The notes below the pieces were generated by a model. That model saw only the letters and a program-made list of their open reading frames with translations, made no database searches and was not told the DNA's origin. DNA of 64,000 nucleotides from Yamagishiella unicocca. Taxonomy: Eukaryota; Chlorophyta; Chlorophyceae; Chlamydomonadales; Volvocaceae. Location: the NCBI GenBank assembly GCA_003116995.1, contig BDSL01000051.1, positions 248,001 through 312,000 of the forward strand. Reading direction: 5' to 3'. The translations under genes were made by a program, and so were the position numbers. This document shows positions 48,601 to 59,737 of the stretch, in pieces; the first letter of the stretch is position 1; each line of letters begins with the position of its first letter.

Positions 48601-49752
48601 TTTGTTCGGTTGTTGTTGAGGTTGTTGGTTGTTCACGGTGCTGCTGCTGCATCTGGTTGGTCGGTCGCAGGTGGCTCTGGAGGGCTGGCGACCCGTCTTC
48701 CCGCCGCACACCCCACCGGCGTACCGGCAGCTGGCAGAGTGGTGAGTGCGCCCCGAGGGTGTGTGCTTGTCATTCGCCTTGGCCCCCCCCCCGAGGGTGT
48801 GTGCTTGTCATTCGCCTTGACGCCCCCCCCGAGGATGTGTGCTCCTCATTCGCCTTGACGTCCCCCCCCCCGAGGGTGTGTGCTCCTCATTCGCCTTGAC
48901 GCCCCCCCCCCCGAGGGTGTGTGCGGGCAACCACACCCGCTACGTGCTGACAGCCGCATACCTCCACCTGCCAGGACAAACCACGCACAGACGCCGCCTG
49001 ACTGCCTCTCCAGAGCAAAGCCTCACCAGGGCACTTCCTAACACCCGTCCGACCGCCGTGTCCTTTACATCCCCCCCCCCCCGCTGCAGCTGCTGGCGGG
49101 CGGATCCCGCCAGGAGGTAAGCCAGCCAGCTGTCGGTACCTGCCTGCCTGCTTGCCTGCTAGCGTGGTGTCTTCACTGCGACTGGTGCTGCGGATCATTG
49201 GGCTGGCGCTGGTCGCTATGCGTGTGTGAGGGGGGAGGAAGACCCGGGGTGGGGGGGAGGGCAAGGAAAACCCGAGGGACGATGCCGGAGGTTGTGGTGG
49301 GAACAACGCGGGAGCCACGGAAGTGTGGGGGCGAGTTGCGCAGCCCTGGTGCTGCAGCGGCGGCTGGGGTTTGAAGCCGCGTGGGTCGCGAAGGGGGCAA
49401 AGCGCCGTAAGATAGCGTGTATTGGGTATGGTGGGGTGCATGTGCTAACGCGTCCTCCCCCTCTCGCGCCTCGCCTCCCTGGCTCAGGCCGCAATTCGAG
49501 GACGTCGTGGCTGCTTTGAAGAACATGCGACACGCCGCGCAGGCGGCGGGGCTGCATGAGTGGATGCCGGTGCCCAATCCGCAGCTGGCGTATATCCACC
49601 AGCTCTTGCAGCGCAGGCCGGCGGGCTCGACCTCGTCACCTCCGCGGCCGGCCTCGCAGCAGCATCAACAGCAGCAGCAGGCGGGCAACGCAACGCCGCC
49701 GGTCCGGGAGGCGCCGCCACGGGCCGAAGCCGCTCCTCCAGCGGCCCCTTGA
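39606..49752 (+). CDS. Transmembrane TKL receptor kinase with split kinase domain (R2)
   Basis: Seventeen exons give 1283 aa: 39606-39954, 40065-40149, 40444-40527, 40931-41313, 41709-42161, 42527-42636, 43025-43049, 43283-43472, 43965-44035, 44303-44390, 44733-45980, 46984-47161, 47518-47617, 48166-48290, 48671-48741, 49090-49116 and 49488-49752. Order: signal peptide (LVIILLLHIAPLV, residues 40-52, likely initiated at Met25), short ectodomain with GITLTFNRI and several Cys, membrane helix near residues 290-314 followed by RSHWRQRR, low-complexity juxtamembrane region, then kinase. Kinase motifs are GQGSFGKVYKG (487-497), Lys507 in VALK, YCDCGSL hinge, HGDVKASN (non-RD), DFG at 1091-1093, MSPE, and CCWRADPARRPQFED, the classical TKL ending. 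About 340 Ala/Gly-rich residues interrupt the domain between the hinge and LLHLHAHGVVHG. Catalytic residues are intact. The ligand is unknown. Confidence 0.9.
42250..42310 (+). repeat. G-run cluster in R2 intron 5
   Basis: Many runs of four to eight guanines separated by single C or T bases lie on the transcribed-sense strand. The intron RNA could form G-quadruplexes. Confidence 0.7.
46001..46030 (+). repeat. Poly-G tract in R2 intron 11
   Basis: Thirty bases that are almost all G begin about 20 bp after the splice donor at 45980/45981. G-quadruplex formation on the sense strand is plausible. The same intron ends with a duplicated TTTAAA-rich block near 46850-46965. Confidence 0.75.
47408..47510 (+). 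repeat. 13-bp minisatellite before R2 exon 13
   Basis: CTTGTCGTATTAC repeats about seven times with drift towards the exon 13 acceptor at 47517. The pyrimidine-containing unit replaces a conventional polypyrimidine tract. Confidence 0.8.
48742..48922 (+). repeat. 37-40-bp minisatellite at the start of R2 intron 15
   Basis: Five copies of CCGAGGGTGTGTGCTCCTCA plus TTCGCCTTGACGCC begin within 15 bp of the splice donor. The poly-C spacer lengthens from copy to copy, which accounts for the varying unit length. Confidence 0.85.
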
Positions 49753-52012
49753 GTTAGCAGCGGCGGTCGCCGCCGCAGTGGCAGCAGTAGCAGCGCCAGC
49801 AGCAGTAGCAGCGCCAGCAGCAGTAGCAGCGCCAGCAGCAGTAGCTGCGCCAGCAGCGCTGGGCTGCCGGTATCGTCATCGTCATTCCGTAAGACCCCCG
49901 AGTAAATTCTGTATTGCCGTCACTCCACAGAACTGACGTCGTCGCCAGCGCTGCGTGGGAAAGACGCACAGAGCGTGATCTCCCCGAACCTCGCTAGGGC
50001 GTCTCACTGCGCGCCGTCGAAGCGCTTTAGACAACAACCCTCTCCGCAACTGCAACCGCAACCGCAACCGCAACCGCAGCCGCAGCCGCAACGGCAACCG
50101 CAGCCGCAACGGCAACCGCAGCCGCAGGCGACTACTAACAGCGCTTAATGTCAATCATCTCGTGACCGCATGAGCTGCCGATGTCGGGTACGGCCATCTG
50201 AGTTGTTTTTTCTGTGACAAAGTAACATAATCACTCGACGATATTCTACTACTAATGGTGGCGGTGTGGGCCCTGAGCTATGCTGGTGCAATGGAGACTG
50301 CTCAATTCGACGCCATCGGCGGTCCTCGACTTACACTAGGCTGGGCTTTCATGGAGTTGGCTGTGAGGACATCAAGGGGGGGGTATTTGCTCCCTTGGTG
50401 CCGGGGAGGTCGACCCCGACGGTGGCCGTGGAACCGCGCCCTGTGGTGCAGTGCGGTGACCCCCGCAGCGGTGCAGCTCTTGCATGGGGAGGCGGGAGAG
50501 TGTGTGTTCCCTTCCCTGGTAGCTCCCGCGCTCGCTGCTGCCATGACGGAGTTATTGCGACACTGACGGTGTTAGCATCGGTGTGGATGGTGCTAGTGGC
50601 AAGCGTCATGGGCCCCCAATGGCTGTATTTCTGCAATCTGTAGGCTTCCCTGGAGCATCGAAAAAAGCTGTCGGGGTCTTTCCTTGTGGAGGTAGATCCG
50701 GGGCTGCGTGGTATGATAAACCCTAAGCATGTGTCGGTCGGGGGGCGGCGCTGTGAGGAGAATTTGCCGAGGTGGTTGCGAGGAAGACCCGTGGACGCGA
50801 GAAAAACCGTTATGGGCTTCCTGAGGTGGTGGGGTTTCTTAAGTCGAGAATCGTGCGTGCTTGGGGCAGGTGATAGCGGTTTGTGGAGCTGCGAAAAGGC
50901 CTTATGTTAGGGGAGGGGCTCGTGATATCGCCGCCGACCAGTGGGTACTGTTGTTTTGGAATATTGATGCAAGGCATACCGAGTATTGTACGACGGAGGA
51001 CACCCGAGGTACCTATTCGGTGGGGATGCCTCGGCGATAGCTGCAGTCCGCGTCATGCCCCGTGTGCGGCAACGGGATCCATTCTGATACGGTAGAGAAA
51101 GGGAGGGACAATCACATCCTGGGTTTGTTATAGAAGAGGAAAGAGTTGTCGCGGGGCAGCGGGCAGCGATTAGTACACCTCCTCGTGTTTGTTCCGTTGT
51201 CGGCCAGTTGGGCAGGAGTTCCGACCTCGCTTCTGCAAGCGGTCACACGTGCTGCCGTCCTTCGGGCTCGTTGCTCCCGGATGCACTCGAAGCTCCAGGG
51301 GGGCATCACCAGCGCCACAGCACATTGGTATCCTCACACCGCCACAGCACGCGCAGATACGGTTAGCCTCTGCTGGCGCCGCGTTACGGCGATACCATAC
51401 CTTGACGGCAGCCATCGACAACCACTCCCGACACCACGATTGGTAACAGCACCAGCAGCACCAGCTGCACCAGCAGCACTAGCTGCAGCGCTTCGACTGC
51501 TTGACATGGCACGCCGCACCCCAGCCCAGCGCGCAGTAATGTTGCGACGGTGGGTGAGGGCGCAGGTATGGGCGACCTCACGGGTCCTTTATCTATGACG
51601 TCCCAGCGTCCGCTTCCCGCCCTGGCAGCTGCCTTCACGCAGCCGAACCCACAGCCCGCCTAGCGCCCCGTGCGCCACGTCCGCTCCTCTGTCGTCAGCT
51701 CCGCTGCCTGGAGCCGCGCACGTGACCACATGATACGACACACATCTCCCCTCACCTACCGTACGCCTGTCTTCATTTACCGTACGTCTGTCCGCATCTA
51801 CCATACGCCTGTTTTCATTTATCGTACGTCTGTCCTCACCTTCGAGCCGACATGCAAACCCCCCATCTCGCAGTGAAATGAGGCCACGCCAGGGAGGGGA
51901 AACGCGCCAGAAAAGTCTTAAGACAGCAAGCACACGACCGATCGGGTGAGGTAGGGTCCGTTCCGGTGGGAGTCGATCCTCAATCCAGCTCAGTTCAGGA
52001 TCCGGATCCGGA
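49753..52012. other. Intergenic region between convergent R2 and AAAP2
   Basis: Presumed 3' UTRs of both genes. It contains an 18-bp GCAGCAGTAGCAGCGCCA array (about 49770-49860, four copies) and a CAACCG/CAGCCG hexamer tract (about 50044-50125). Only short overlapping frames otherwise. No TGTAA was found shortly after the R2 stop; the nearest minus-strand signal for AAAP2 that I found is TTACA at 50331. Confidence 0.5.
50779..50806 (+). repeat. Dispersed repeat family 2, intergenic copy
   Basis: GAGGAAGACCCGTGGACGCG matches the reverse complement of the MDH intron 3 copies and of the copy at 54116. It lies outside any gene model. Confidence 0.7.
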
Positions 52013-55000
52013 TCAGCGCAGCAGCGGTGGCGGCGCCGCCGTATCCGCCTGGCCCCCCCCTCCATGCAGGTAGGCCATGAGGTCCGTGAAACCAACGTAC
52101 AGACCAGCCAAGCTGAACCCCACACCCACGCCCACAATGGCCGCTGGCAGCGCGTAACGACCCACAGCACCCAGCAGCCCAGTCGCCGCACGCCCGCCAG
52201 CTGCAGACCCCGCCACCTTGCCACGGCGGCCCGCCACAGGCTTAGCGCTGCACCGCCCGTCAGCACCGTCAGCGCCCGCCGGCTCCAGGAGGGGCTCGTG
52301 AAGGGACCCGTCCACAGCCGCGGTGGCCCCCACTTCGTCCTCCGCCACCCCATTCCGTGTACGGCACTTCTCGTCCTCCAACCGCTGCACGTCCCGCTGC
52401 ACGGCCAGGTGGATGTAGACGGGGATGACGTAACAAACCAGGCAGACTGCCGTACACCCGGTGAGCGCGAAAATCTTCTCTGCCTGCTCGGTCGAGCACG
52501 AGGGAGAGGGGGAGGGGAGGGGGAGGTGCAAAGGGAGGGAAGGGTTCGATTTGGTCCAGGGTTGCATGGTTCCAGGGTCTTAAGTGTGTTTTCAGCCCGC
52601 TTTCGGCGCCATTTCGTGGCTCTGCGTGAGCCCCGGGTTGCCTTGCCTGGGTGGGGAAGAGCAGCGCTACTGTGGTGGCGCACGTCAGAATGCCGACCGT
52701 CTCCGCCACCTGGCGCGTCCAGGTGAATGGCGCGTCCGGGCCCACCAGCAGCAGGTCCAGGGAGGCGCGGAGCGCGTAGTGGGTTGTGACCATGCCGCAG
52801 CAGAGGTACACCAGCAGGCTCGCGTAGAGCACCAGGGTGGGGGTGGCGTATCCAGGCAGCAGGTCGTTCACCTGCCACGGTAGGGGTGGTGGCGGTGGGT
52901 GACATCGGGAAGGTGCGAGGGGGGGGGGAGGTGCGAGAGGGGACGGCGGGGGAGCTTTCCATGGGGAGGTTTCCTTGGGTTTCCGCAAGGTGTGACGGGG
53001 TGGAGGGTGGTGGACGAGTCCCACGTCGTTTGGGAGGTTGGGAGGCAGGGGGGCAGGGAGGCAGGCAGGGGGGGGGTAAAGATAGGGGCGAAGGGGCTGG
53101 AGGGAGGCAGGGAGGGGCGGGGGGGTGGCAATATCCCCCCCCCCACACACACAACCCCCCCCCACACACGAAACTTCCCATGTCGCGTAACCGGTTCTTT
53201 TCTGTAACTTCCCCCCACCCCCCCCACACACCCACCATGATGTTGCTCTCCGTCTTGGCGCCAAATATCGCTGCTCCGAAGATGCCCACAGTGCCGTACA
53301 CCCCGCACGCCACGCCGAACAGCGTGATGTGTACGGCGCGCTCCGTCAGGCGCGTGCCTGCCGGGCCCGATGGCATCTCCTTCAGCAGCGGCATCAGCTA
53401 CCGGGCGGGGGGGGAGGGGCGCAGGGTGGTGCGGAGGAGCGTCCGGCGGGCATTCGATGTCGGCCATGCACACCAAGGAGGGGGCCGGGGCTGTTGGCTT
53501 TAGGGTTTAGAGTTAACGGTATCAGCAGCCGAACCCCGGCTCCTTCACAAGCCTCCAGGGCTGCGCGGTCGCACCCCCCTAACGCATCGGCCGCTGCCGG
53601 TTAGCTCCGCCCCGTGTGAAACCCATCAACCCACCCTCCGCCTCGGGCTCATAATTCCCCCCCACCGATCAACCCGCCCAACCCGCCTACCATGGGCTGC
53701 ATGTAGAAGGCAAAACCCAGGACCGCGAAGGCCTCCGGCAGGTGACCGTCGACCTGCGTGGGTGGGTGGAGCGGCGCCGATTGCCGTCAGCGCAGACCAC
53801 AAAGGACTGTTGTTGTTTCACACCCCGGAATAATACCTGATCAAATTGCCATGCGCACGATTACCGTACTGGGGGCAAGTCCCACACACACATGCACATG
53901 CACATGCGCATGCAAAGCGGTGTACGAACACGCACATGCATAATGCTACAACCGGTACGCCCCCGCCCTCCCCGCCCTCCCCCGCCCTCCCCCGCCCTCC
54001 CCCGCCCTCCCCCGCCCTCCCCCGCCGCCGCCGAAGGTCGACATATGACCTTCGTCTTTTGTATCCTCACCCAAGTTCTCCAGCATGCATCTTAAAACGT
54101 CTGTCCTTACCGGCTTTTTCTCGCATCCACGGGTCTTCCTCAAAAGCTCTCCCCCGCCCTCCCCCGCCCCCCGCTTGCCTTGACGCTGAGCACATCCAGC
54201 TCGCCCGCCCTCACTGCCGGGAAGTCCTCCGCCACTGCTCGACCCACGATGATGACGCACAGCACCACCACCACCACCACGCCCACCGTGGCGGCCTTCT
54301 CGAACTGCGAGACGGCGAGGAACACGGGTGGGTCAGGCCGCGACGTAACCGGGTTGTACTGCAAGACGGGTGGTGCAGGTTGGCACCTCTCTGGGTGTGG
54401 AGCAGAGAGGAAATCGCCGTCACGTGCGGTGAGGGCAAAGCCCTCCCGCCAAGACCCCCTCCTGCCACCTGCAGCTGCCGCCGCCGCCGCAGCAGCAGCC
54501 GCCCTAGCAGCAGCCCCCCTAGCAGCAGCAGCAGCCCTAGCAGCAGCAGCAGCCCTAGCAGCAGCAGCAGCCCTAGCAGCAGCTACAGGCTGCCTGGCAG
54601 CAGCCCGAGCAGGCGCAGCAGCCCGAGCCTCCCGTCCACAACGCCCCTCCGCTGCCTCGCGCGGCACCTCCCCCCACACCTGACGGATGTGTCGCTGTAG
54701 ACACAGCGGCAGCAGCACAGTCAGCACAGTCAGCACCATGACTGGCCGCCCGTCGGCCGCCAGCAGCGCCGGGGCGTTGCCGTCGCCGAGCCCCTGGGTA
54801 CCACCAGTGTGAGGAAAAGGGGGGGGCCGGGGGGGGATTACAATAATAGAACCGGTAACGCGACTGGGGAACCCGGTGGGGGGGAGGGGCCCGGGGGGTT
54901 TGAGGAAGGCCCGGGGGGTTGGAGGGGCCGAGGGACAGGTCACGTGGGCGTGCCTGGTCGCCAGACAACCACGTGGACTACAGGGAGGGTCGGCGAACGG

Positions 55001-56708
55001 CCGCCATCGACATTTGTACGGCACGTGAGATGGATCTGATCAGCGGGGATGACTCTTTCTCCCTTCCCATGACCCTGGAAGTCCTGCCCTGCCCCGCTGG
55101 ACCCCTACCGATGTCCCGCCCTACCCCGCCCCCGCTCGACCCCTACCGGTGAACCCCCGCCCCGCCCCGCTGGTCCCCTAAACCCGGTGAATCGACACAG
55201 GGGAGAAGAGGCACTGCTGGACGGAGGAATGTTCTGCGGGAGGGTTTGGGGGAGCCGACGTGCGAGGTCCGTCCGGCTCCTGAATGGCGGTACGGTACCT
55301 TTTGAACCATGACCCGCGCCACGTCAGACAGGAAGGCTAGGCCACCACAGAGGGTGCCGTACAGCAACAGGATCAGCGAAACCTGCGTGAAGACCTGCGG
55401 GCGGGGGGATTCGAGGAGGGGGCGGGGGAGGGGTAAGAGAGGGGTGTGTGTGGTGTGTGGGTGGGTGCTAGATGGGAGTATGGGTGTGGGGAGTGGCACG
55501 GGCGGGCGCTAGGGGCTGGAAGACGCACGGTCCTGGGCGACATCGGTACGACGCACGTGCAACATGCACCCCCGCCCCTGCCAGACGGGACTTGCGGGGC
55601 TAGGTCAGGCGTACGTCACTCGGTGTCGTTGGCGCCGGTGTACCATACGTCGGTATGTGCCAGAGGGGCGGGGATGAGGAACCACCAAACCACGAGCCCC
55701 CTCAAACCCGGACGCGCAAGGGGCGCAGTAGCGCCGCCGGGGCAAACACACGGCGTGCAGACAGCACCCAAGATCGACCCCGTGCTTGGCTGAGGTTGCG
55801 CAGTCCCGGGCCCCGCCCCGACCCACTCACCCTGGCTCTGGCGCCGCCGGCCCACTCGGCCAGCTGCTCGAAGGTGGTGAACCCCGTGTGCGCGGCTGCC
55901 CGGATCATCATGCAGCACGTGGCGTCGTTGGCTGCAGCCACCAGCGCCATAGTCACAGCGCCGGCAGCGACCCCCGTCTTGGAGAAGGCGTACGGCACGG
56001 GCAGCACGGTGCTGCAGGGAGGGATGGGGGAGGCAGGTGGGTGCCGGCGGGCGGGTAAAAGCCTCGTCGTACGATGGGGTTGTGTAGGACGGTACGGGCG
56101 GAGCTGGCGAGCTAGGAAGTTTGGGTTCGAGCGGAGAGGTGGGGTGGGCGGAGGTCTGGAGGTAGGGTTTGGCGGATCGGAGGTACGGCTCGAAGCGTCA
56201 TCTGGTAGGGTAAGGGGGGCGGCCTTGTAACCGTGTGTATGCGTGTTGCATGCCGGGATGGGGCGGGACAGGCACGTTCTAGACGTACGACGCCCAGGTG
56301 GTTGATGAGACGTTCAATGGTAGAGGTATTGGATTGGGACCTCATGGAGCAAGCGGCGTCTGGAGGAAGGTGTGCCTGACGTTGTGGAATGTGGGGCTCC
56401 CCTGGCCCTTCTCGTGTTTCGGCCCTTCTCGTGTTCCGTACCCAGACGACGCACCTGCCGAGAACCCCAAGCGTCAGCGTCACCAATGCTGAGTATAGCG
56501 CATGTGCAGTGCTGTCCTTGCCGAAGGGCGACACGTAGTCGGGGTCATCTTCGACGAGGACCGCTGCGTGCGCGAGCGCCTCCGCATTCCCCCGATCGCT
56601 GCTTGGTAGCGGCCCCGCTTCGGCAGAGCTGGTCAAGGCTCGTGAGCCTGTTGCAGTTGTCGAGGTTCCAGGGTGGCCCGCCGCCCTTGCCTCGGACGCA
56701 ATTCCCAT
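52013..56708 (-). CDS. AAAP-family amino-acid transporter 2
   Basis: Nine exons give 563 aa: 56708-56455, 56011-55831, 55394-55299, 54793-54680, 54304-54179, 53753-53691, 53397-53236, 52871-52647 and 52483-52013. The ATG at 56708 opens a soluble N-terminus, followed by LVTLTLGVLGSTVLPVPYAF, the first helix with the family's small-residue plus PYAF signature. Other helices include VSLILLLYGTLCGGLAFLSDV, VMVLTVLTVLLPLCL, VGVVVVVVLCVIIV, FAVLGFAFYMQPMLMPLLKEM and GVACGVYGTVGIFGAAIFGA. Between the last helices lies a hydrophilic, acidic loop of about 60 residues. It resembles vacuolar/SLC38-like members; substrate and membrane are not determinable. Two introns use GC instead of GT donors (after 54179 and 52647). 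It is only generally similar to AAAP1 and is not a recent copy. Confidence 0.9.
53171..53210 (-). repeat. Dispersed repeat family 1, copy in an AAAP2 intron
   Basis: The minus strand reads AAGAACCGGTTACGCGACAT with an upstream GTTACAG. It matches the copies at 2274, 2364 and 54836 and lies next to poly-G/poly-C flanks, as they do. Confidence 0.7.
53960..54022 (+). repeat. CCGCCCTCCC decamer array
   Basis: About six decamer copies lie in the AAAP2 intron between exons 54304-54179 and 53753-53691. On the transcribed minus strand they are GGGAGGGCGG, a G-rich array. Confidence 0.75.
54116..54146 (-). repeat. Dispersed repeat family 2, copy in an AAAP2 intron
   Basis: TCGCATCCACGGGTCTTCCT on the plus strand matches the MDH intron copies with one substitution. 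It lies 33 bp from a GC splice donor. Confidence 0.7.
54490..54590 (+). repeat. 18-bp CCCTAGCAGCAGCAGCAG array
   Basis: About five copies of an 18-bp unit of CAG triplets spaced by CCCTAG fill the AAAP2 intron between exons 54793-54680 and 54304-54179. Non-coding in the transporter frame. Confidence 0.8.
54836..54880 (+). repeat. Dispersed repeat family 1, copy in another AAAP2 intron
   Basis: ATTACAATAATAGAACCGGT followed by AACGCGACTGGGGAA matches the two copies in the 475-4276 gene over about 35 bases. It is bordered by poly-G on both sides. Confidence 0.75.
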
Positions 56709-59700
56709 CTGCGGAATCGCAATGCAGACAACGCCGTTTCTGTAGCCCTCCTTCAATTATAGCATGAGTATAAAAATCCAACAACGACCCAAATCGGCGC
56801 TGGCGTAAACGGTGCGAGCTTCTGTGGGCACATATTTTAGATGCGACGCGCGACGAAACTGCATGCTCTTCAACATGCGATCCTAACCTATGTCGCTGCG
56901 GATAGCTGCGGCATTCGGTGTTTGGAGGAGACCGACGACATCACGTGCTGGGCCCCTCCACTTTACCTCGCCTCCTCCATTCCCCGGAGAACTCATATCA
57001 GTTATTGATTATCATTAAATGCATAGCTGTGTATTCCTAGGAATTGGGAGCACGTAAGCCGTTTGGCGGCACCGTTTTGCTGCTGATGGAGACCGGCAAA
57101 ACACGGTTATAAGAAGCATGCAATGACGTAAGAAGTTTTGCCGGTAAGTAATGAGTATATGGTTAGCGCAAGGAAATGGAGGCGCAAAACGGTCACGTGA
57201 TAGCGACCAGTCAACAAACGGCCAACGACGACGCCCTTCCATCACCGCACGATCAATTGGGTAAACTAGCAGGAGGAACGTGCAAACTACTGGCCGAAAT
57301 ACTCTGACAGGATGCCAAGGCGTGTTCGGCGTATCGCTGCCTGTCGCCTCGTGTCGACCCCTGTACGGTGCATGTAGGCTGTGTACGGTTTTATCGTGTC
57401 AGGGACAGTACCGTCCGTGGGGCTTTCCGGGCCACACCCGCCTAAGGGGTCATGCGAGGTTATCAGTGACGTCTGGCAGTTTCCGCTGGCGCGCATCTGC
57501 ATGAAGGAGGCGTATGCCACATGGTTGGCGGCGCTATTGGCAGGGGAACACGGACGAGCAGGGGAATGATTACCCGTACAGCCCCATGTGGCGTGACTTG
57601 TGCGTGGTGGGACTAAGTGGACCAAATGCCAGTGGCAGGCGGTGTATAGCCAGGTTGCAGTTGCATCCGTTGCGTTGATGGAAGACGGCTACCAGGCCCG
57701 CAAATCCCTCAGGTTCTTTGCTAACCGGCCGGCCAAGCGCAGCCCTTTGTTGGTGCCGTTGGCCTCCAACGCCGAACCGTTCCCGTTACGCAACGTTGGA
57801 CGCACACATGCACGAAGGGGAGAGACACAGCGAAACTTTGCCCGAGTGGGAAATAAAATAGCACCTGCACAGGACATGCCGCTGTGTCAGTAAGGAAGCG
57901 CATGTGCACGGGCAACGCACGGACATTCCACAGGAGGAGCCGTTGGGCAGATCGGGGCGGGTGTCACCTTACAACACACGGGACCAACGACCATCAACTA
58001 ACTCGCGTCCCTCCACTGGCTCGCGCAGGACAGCGGCTTTGGCTGGTTGGTCTTAGGTTGTTGCAAACAGAAAAGGAAAAAATGCCCCAGCGTACAGTTC
58101 GCGTCCAAAAACGAACTGCGCCCTGGCGTGCCGTAAATCGACGTCCTTCCTCTCATGCGGAACATAGTTGCCCTAGTTGCCTTAGTCAACACACTTTGCA
58201 CGAGGGTCAACACACCGGTCAAACTCAGAAAAGCTGTCAGACCGCCGCAGACTCGCTTGCAGGCCATTCGCCGTATTCCCTCTCAGCTCCCCGCCATCCG
58301 CCCCAATATCAGTGTATAGATATCGCCCCTTCCTCTGACTTGTCCAGAATAATCCCTCCAGATAATTTGTCCCTCCTGGTAACGCTAAAACCATGACTCA
58401 TCCGCCCGACAGCGCGCCCTCGCCTGCCCGCACCAGCATCTTAGCTCGCTGCACGGCAGAGTAGTCCGCACCACAAAAGGCTTCACCGCACCTGCATGAT
58501 ATCAGGGAACCAATAATAAAAAGCCATAAACCATAACCATGAGATTTTGGTTTCATACTAACAGCCACAGTACCGTCTCTCCTTTCGCAGTGAAGGTCAG
58601 GATCACACCACGACACTGCCATTACACGGCGTGCACAATCGACTTTGTGTCGGGCACCGCTCTGGAGGAGACAGACGCCATACCGGCTCGAGACCGGCGA
58701 AGGGCTGTATCGCCAGCCAGGGTCATCAACAACGATCCCTATCCCATATCAACAGCTGGCGCATAGTTGAGCACGCGCGCTAATGGCCGAGAGGCGAAGA
58801 GTCTCCTTCAATGGGCGTCAGCAGCGCATGCGCGTGGCCACCGGCTACCCACATGCATACCGGTACCGCTCAGTTGACCGTTGCCGCCCGGGGCACTTAC
58901 GTGTCGGAATGGCCTGCCGCAAAGACACCTAATAGACGCAGAGGAGCAAGGCGGCCAGGCGCACCACCACGCCCGCGGGCTTCATGTATTATTGTTTTAT
59001 TAGAGATCATCGACCAGGACGCCAGGAACAACGTTGGGAGGGTAACCTCCATGACCGCAGCCACCATGTCCCTTGTCGCGATTGAGTCGCGCGCGCGCGC
59101 CCGCGACAGCCAGCAGCCGCTCCTAACCTGAAACGCACGTCGTGTGGTTTGCCGACGGCGTACAAATAAACAATGTTGGGCGCAGTACGATGCCCAGTAC
59201 GACGCAAAATCACCGCATCCTTGCCAACTGGATCAAGATCTTGTCCAGCTGACCGTGTGAACCCAAATGTGGGACATCGCAAGAGTGCAATGGCTTCACT
59301 CAAACCCCATGCATCTCCCCGGCACCTCCCGCCCGCCTTCTCCAAACCTGGCGAGCCCCGTAAGGGTTCCTAATCGGCGGACGGTACAATACAAGTCCCG
59401 AGAGGCCCCAGCCCACTCGACAGGGCGCCTCGCATTCCCTTCTGCAACACAACACGGCATTCAGGCAGCATCCAGCGTCTACCCGAGCTGGCCTCAACCT
59501 GGCGGGTCCATGGGTCGCCAGAAGCACCGCAGCCCCCCCCCCGAAAACCCAGTGCTCCAGCATGCGCCCACAAACTAGGTGTCCGCCGACCATGCGCAAA
59601 TTGTCCTGTCCTGCCCATTTCGAGTCAACACCCCCCGAAACGCGCTCGATCCGGGTCACGAGGCGCGCGTGCCCGGCGCCTCCGTGGTTCCAGCTCCCGA

Positions 59701-59737
59701 CATCAATGAGCAGCTTGCCCTGCTGATGCAGCATTCG
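56709..59737. other. Intergenic region between AAAP2 and R3
   Basis: About 3 kb, AT-richer, with short discordant frames only. Its left part must contain the AAAP2 promoter and leader. Its right part is probably the R3 3' UTR, down to the TTACA at 58622. Confidence 0.5.
58622..58626 (-). terminator. Candidate poly(A) signal for R3
   Basis: TGTAA on the minus strand, about 1.1 kb after the R3 stop at 59738, the nearest match. Confidence 0.4.

Noticed and set aside
51589..53394. 601-codon continuous minus-strand frame
   Set aside because: It reads through introns of AAAP2. The helical segments are recovered only with the spliced model ending at 52013.
57000..58500. Several 60-170-codon frames between AAAP2 and R3
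   Set aside because: Discordant, on both strands, with no motif; consistent with non-coding flanking sequence.
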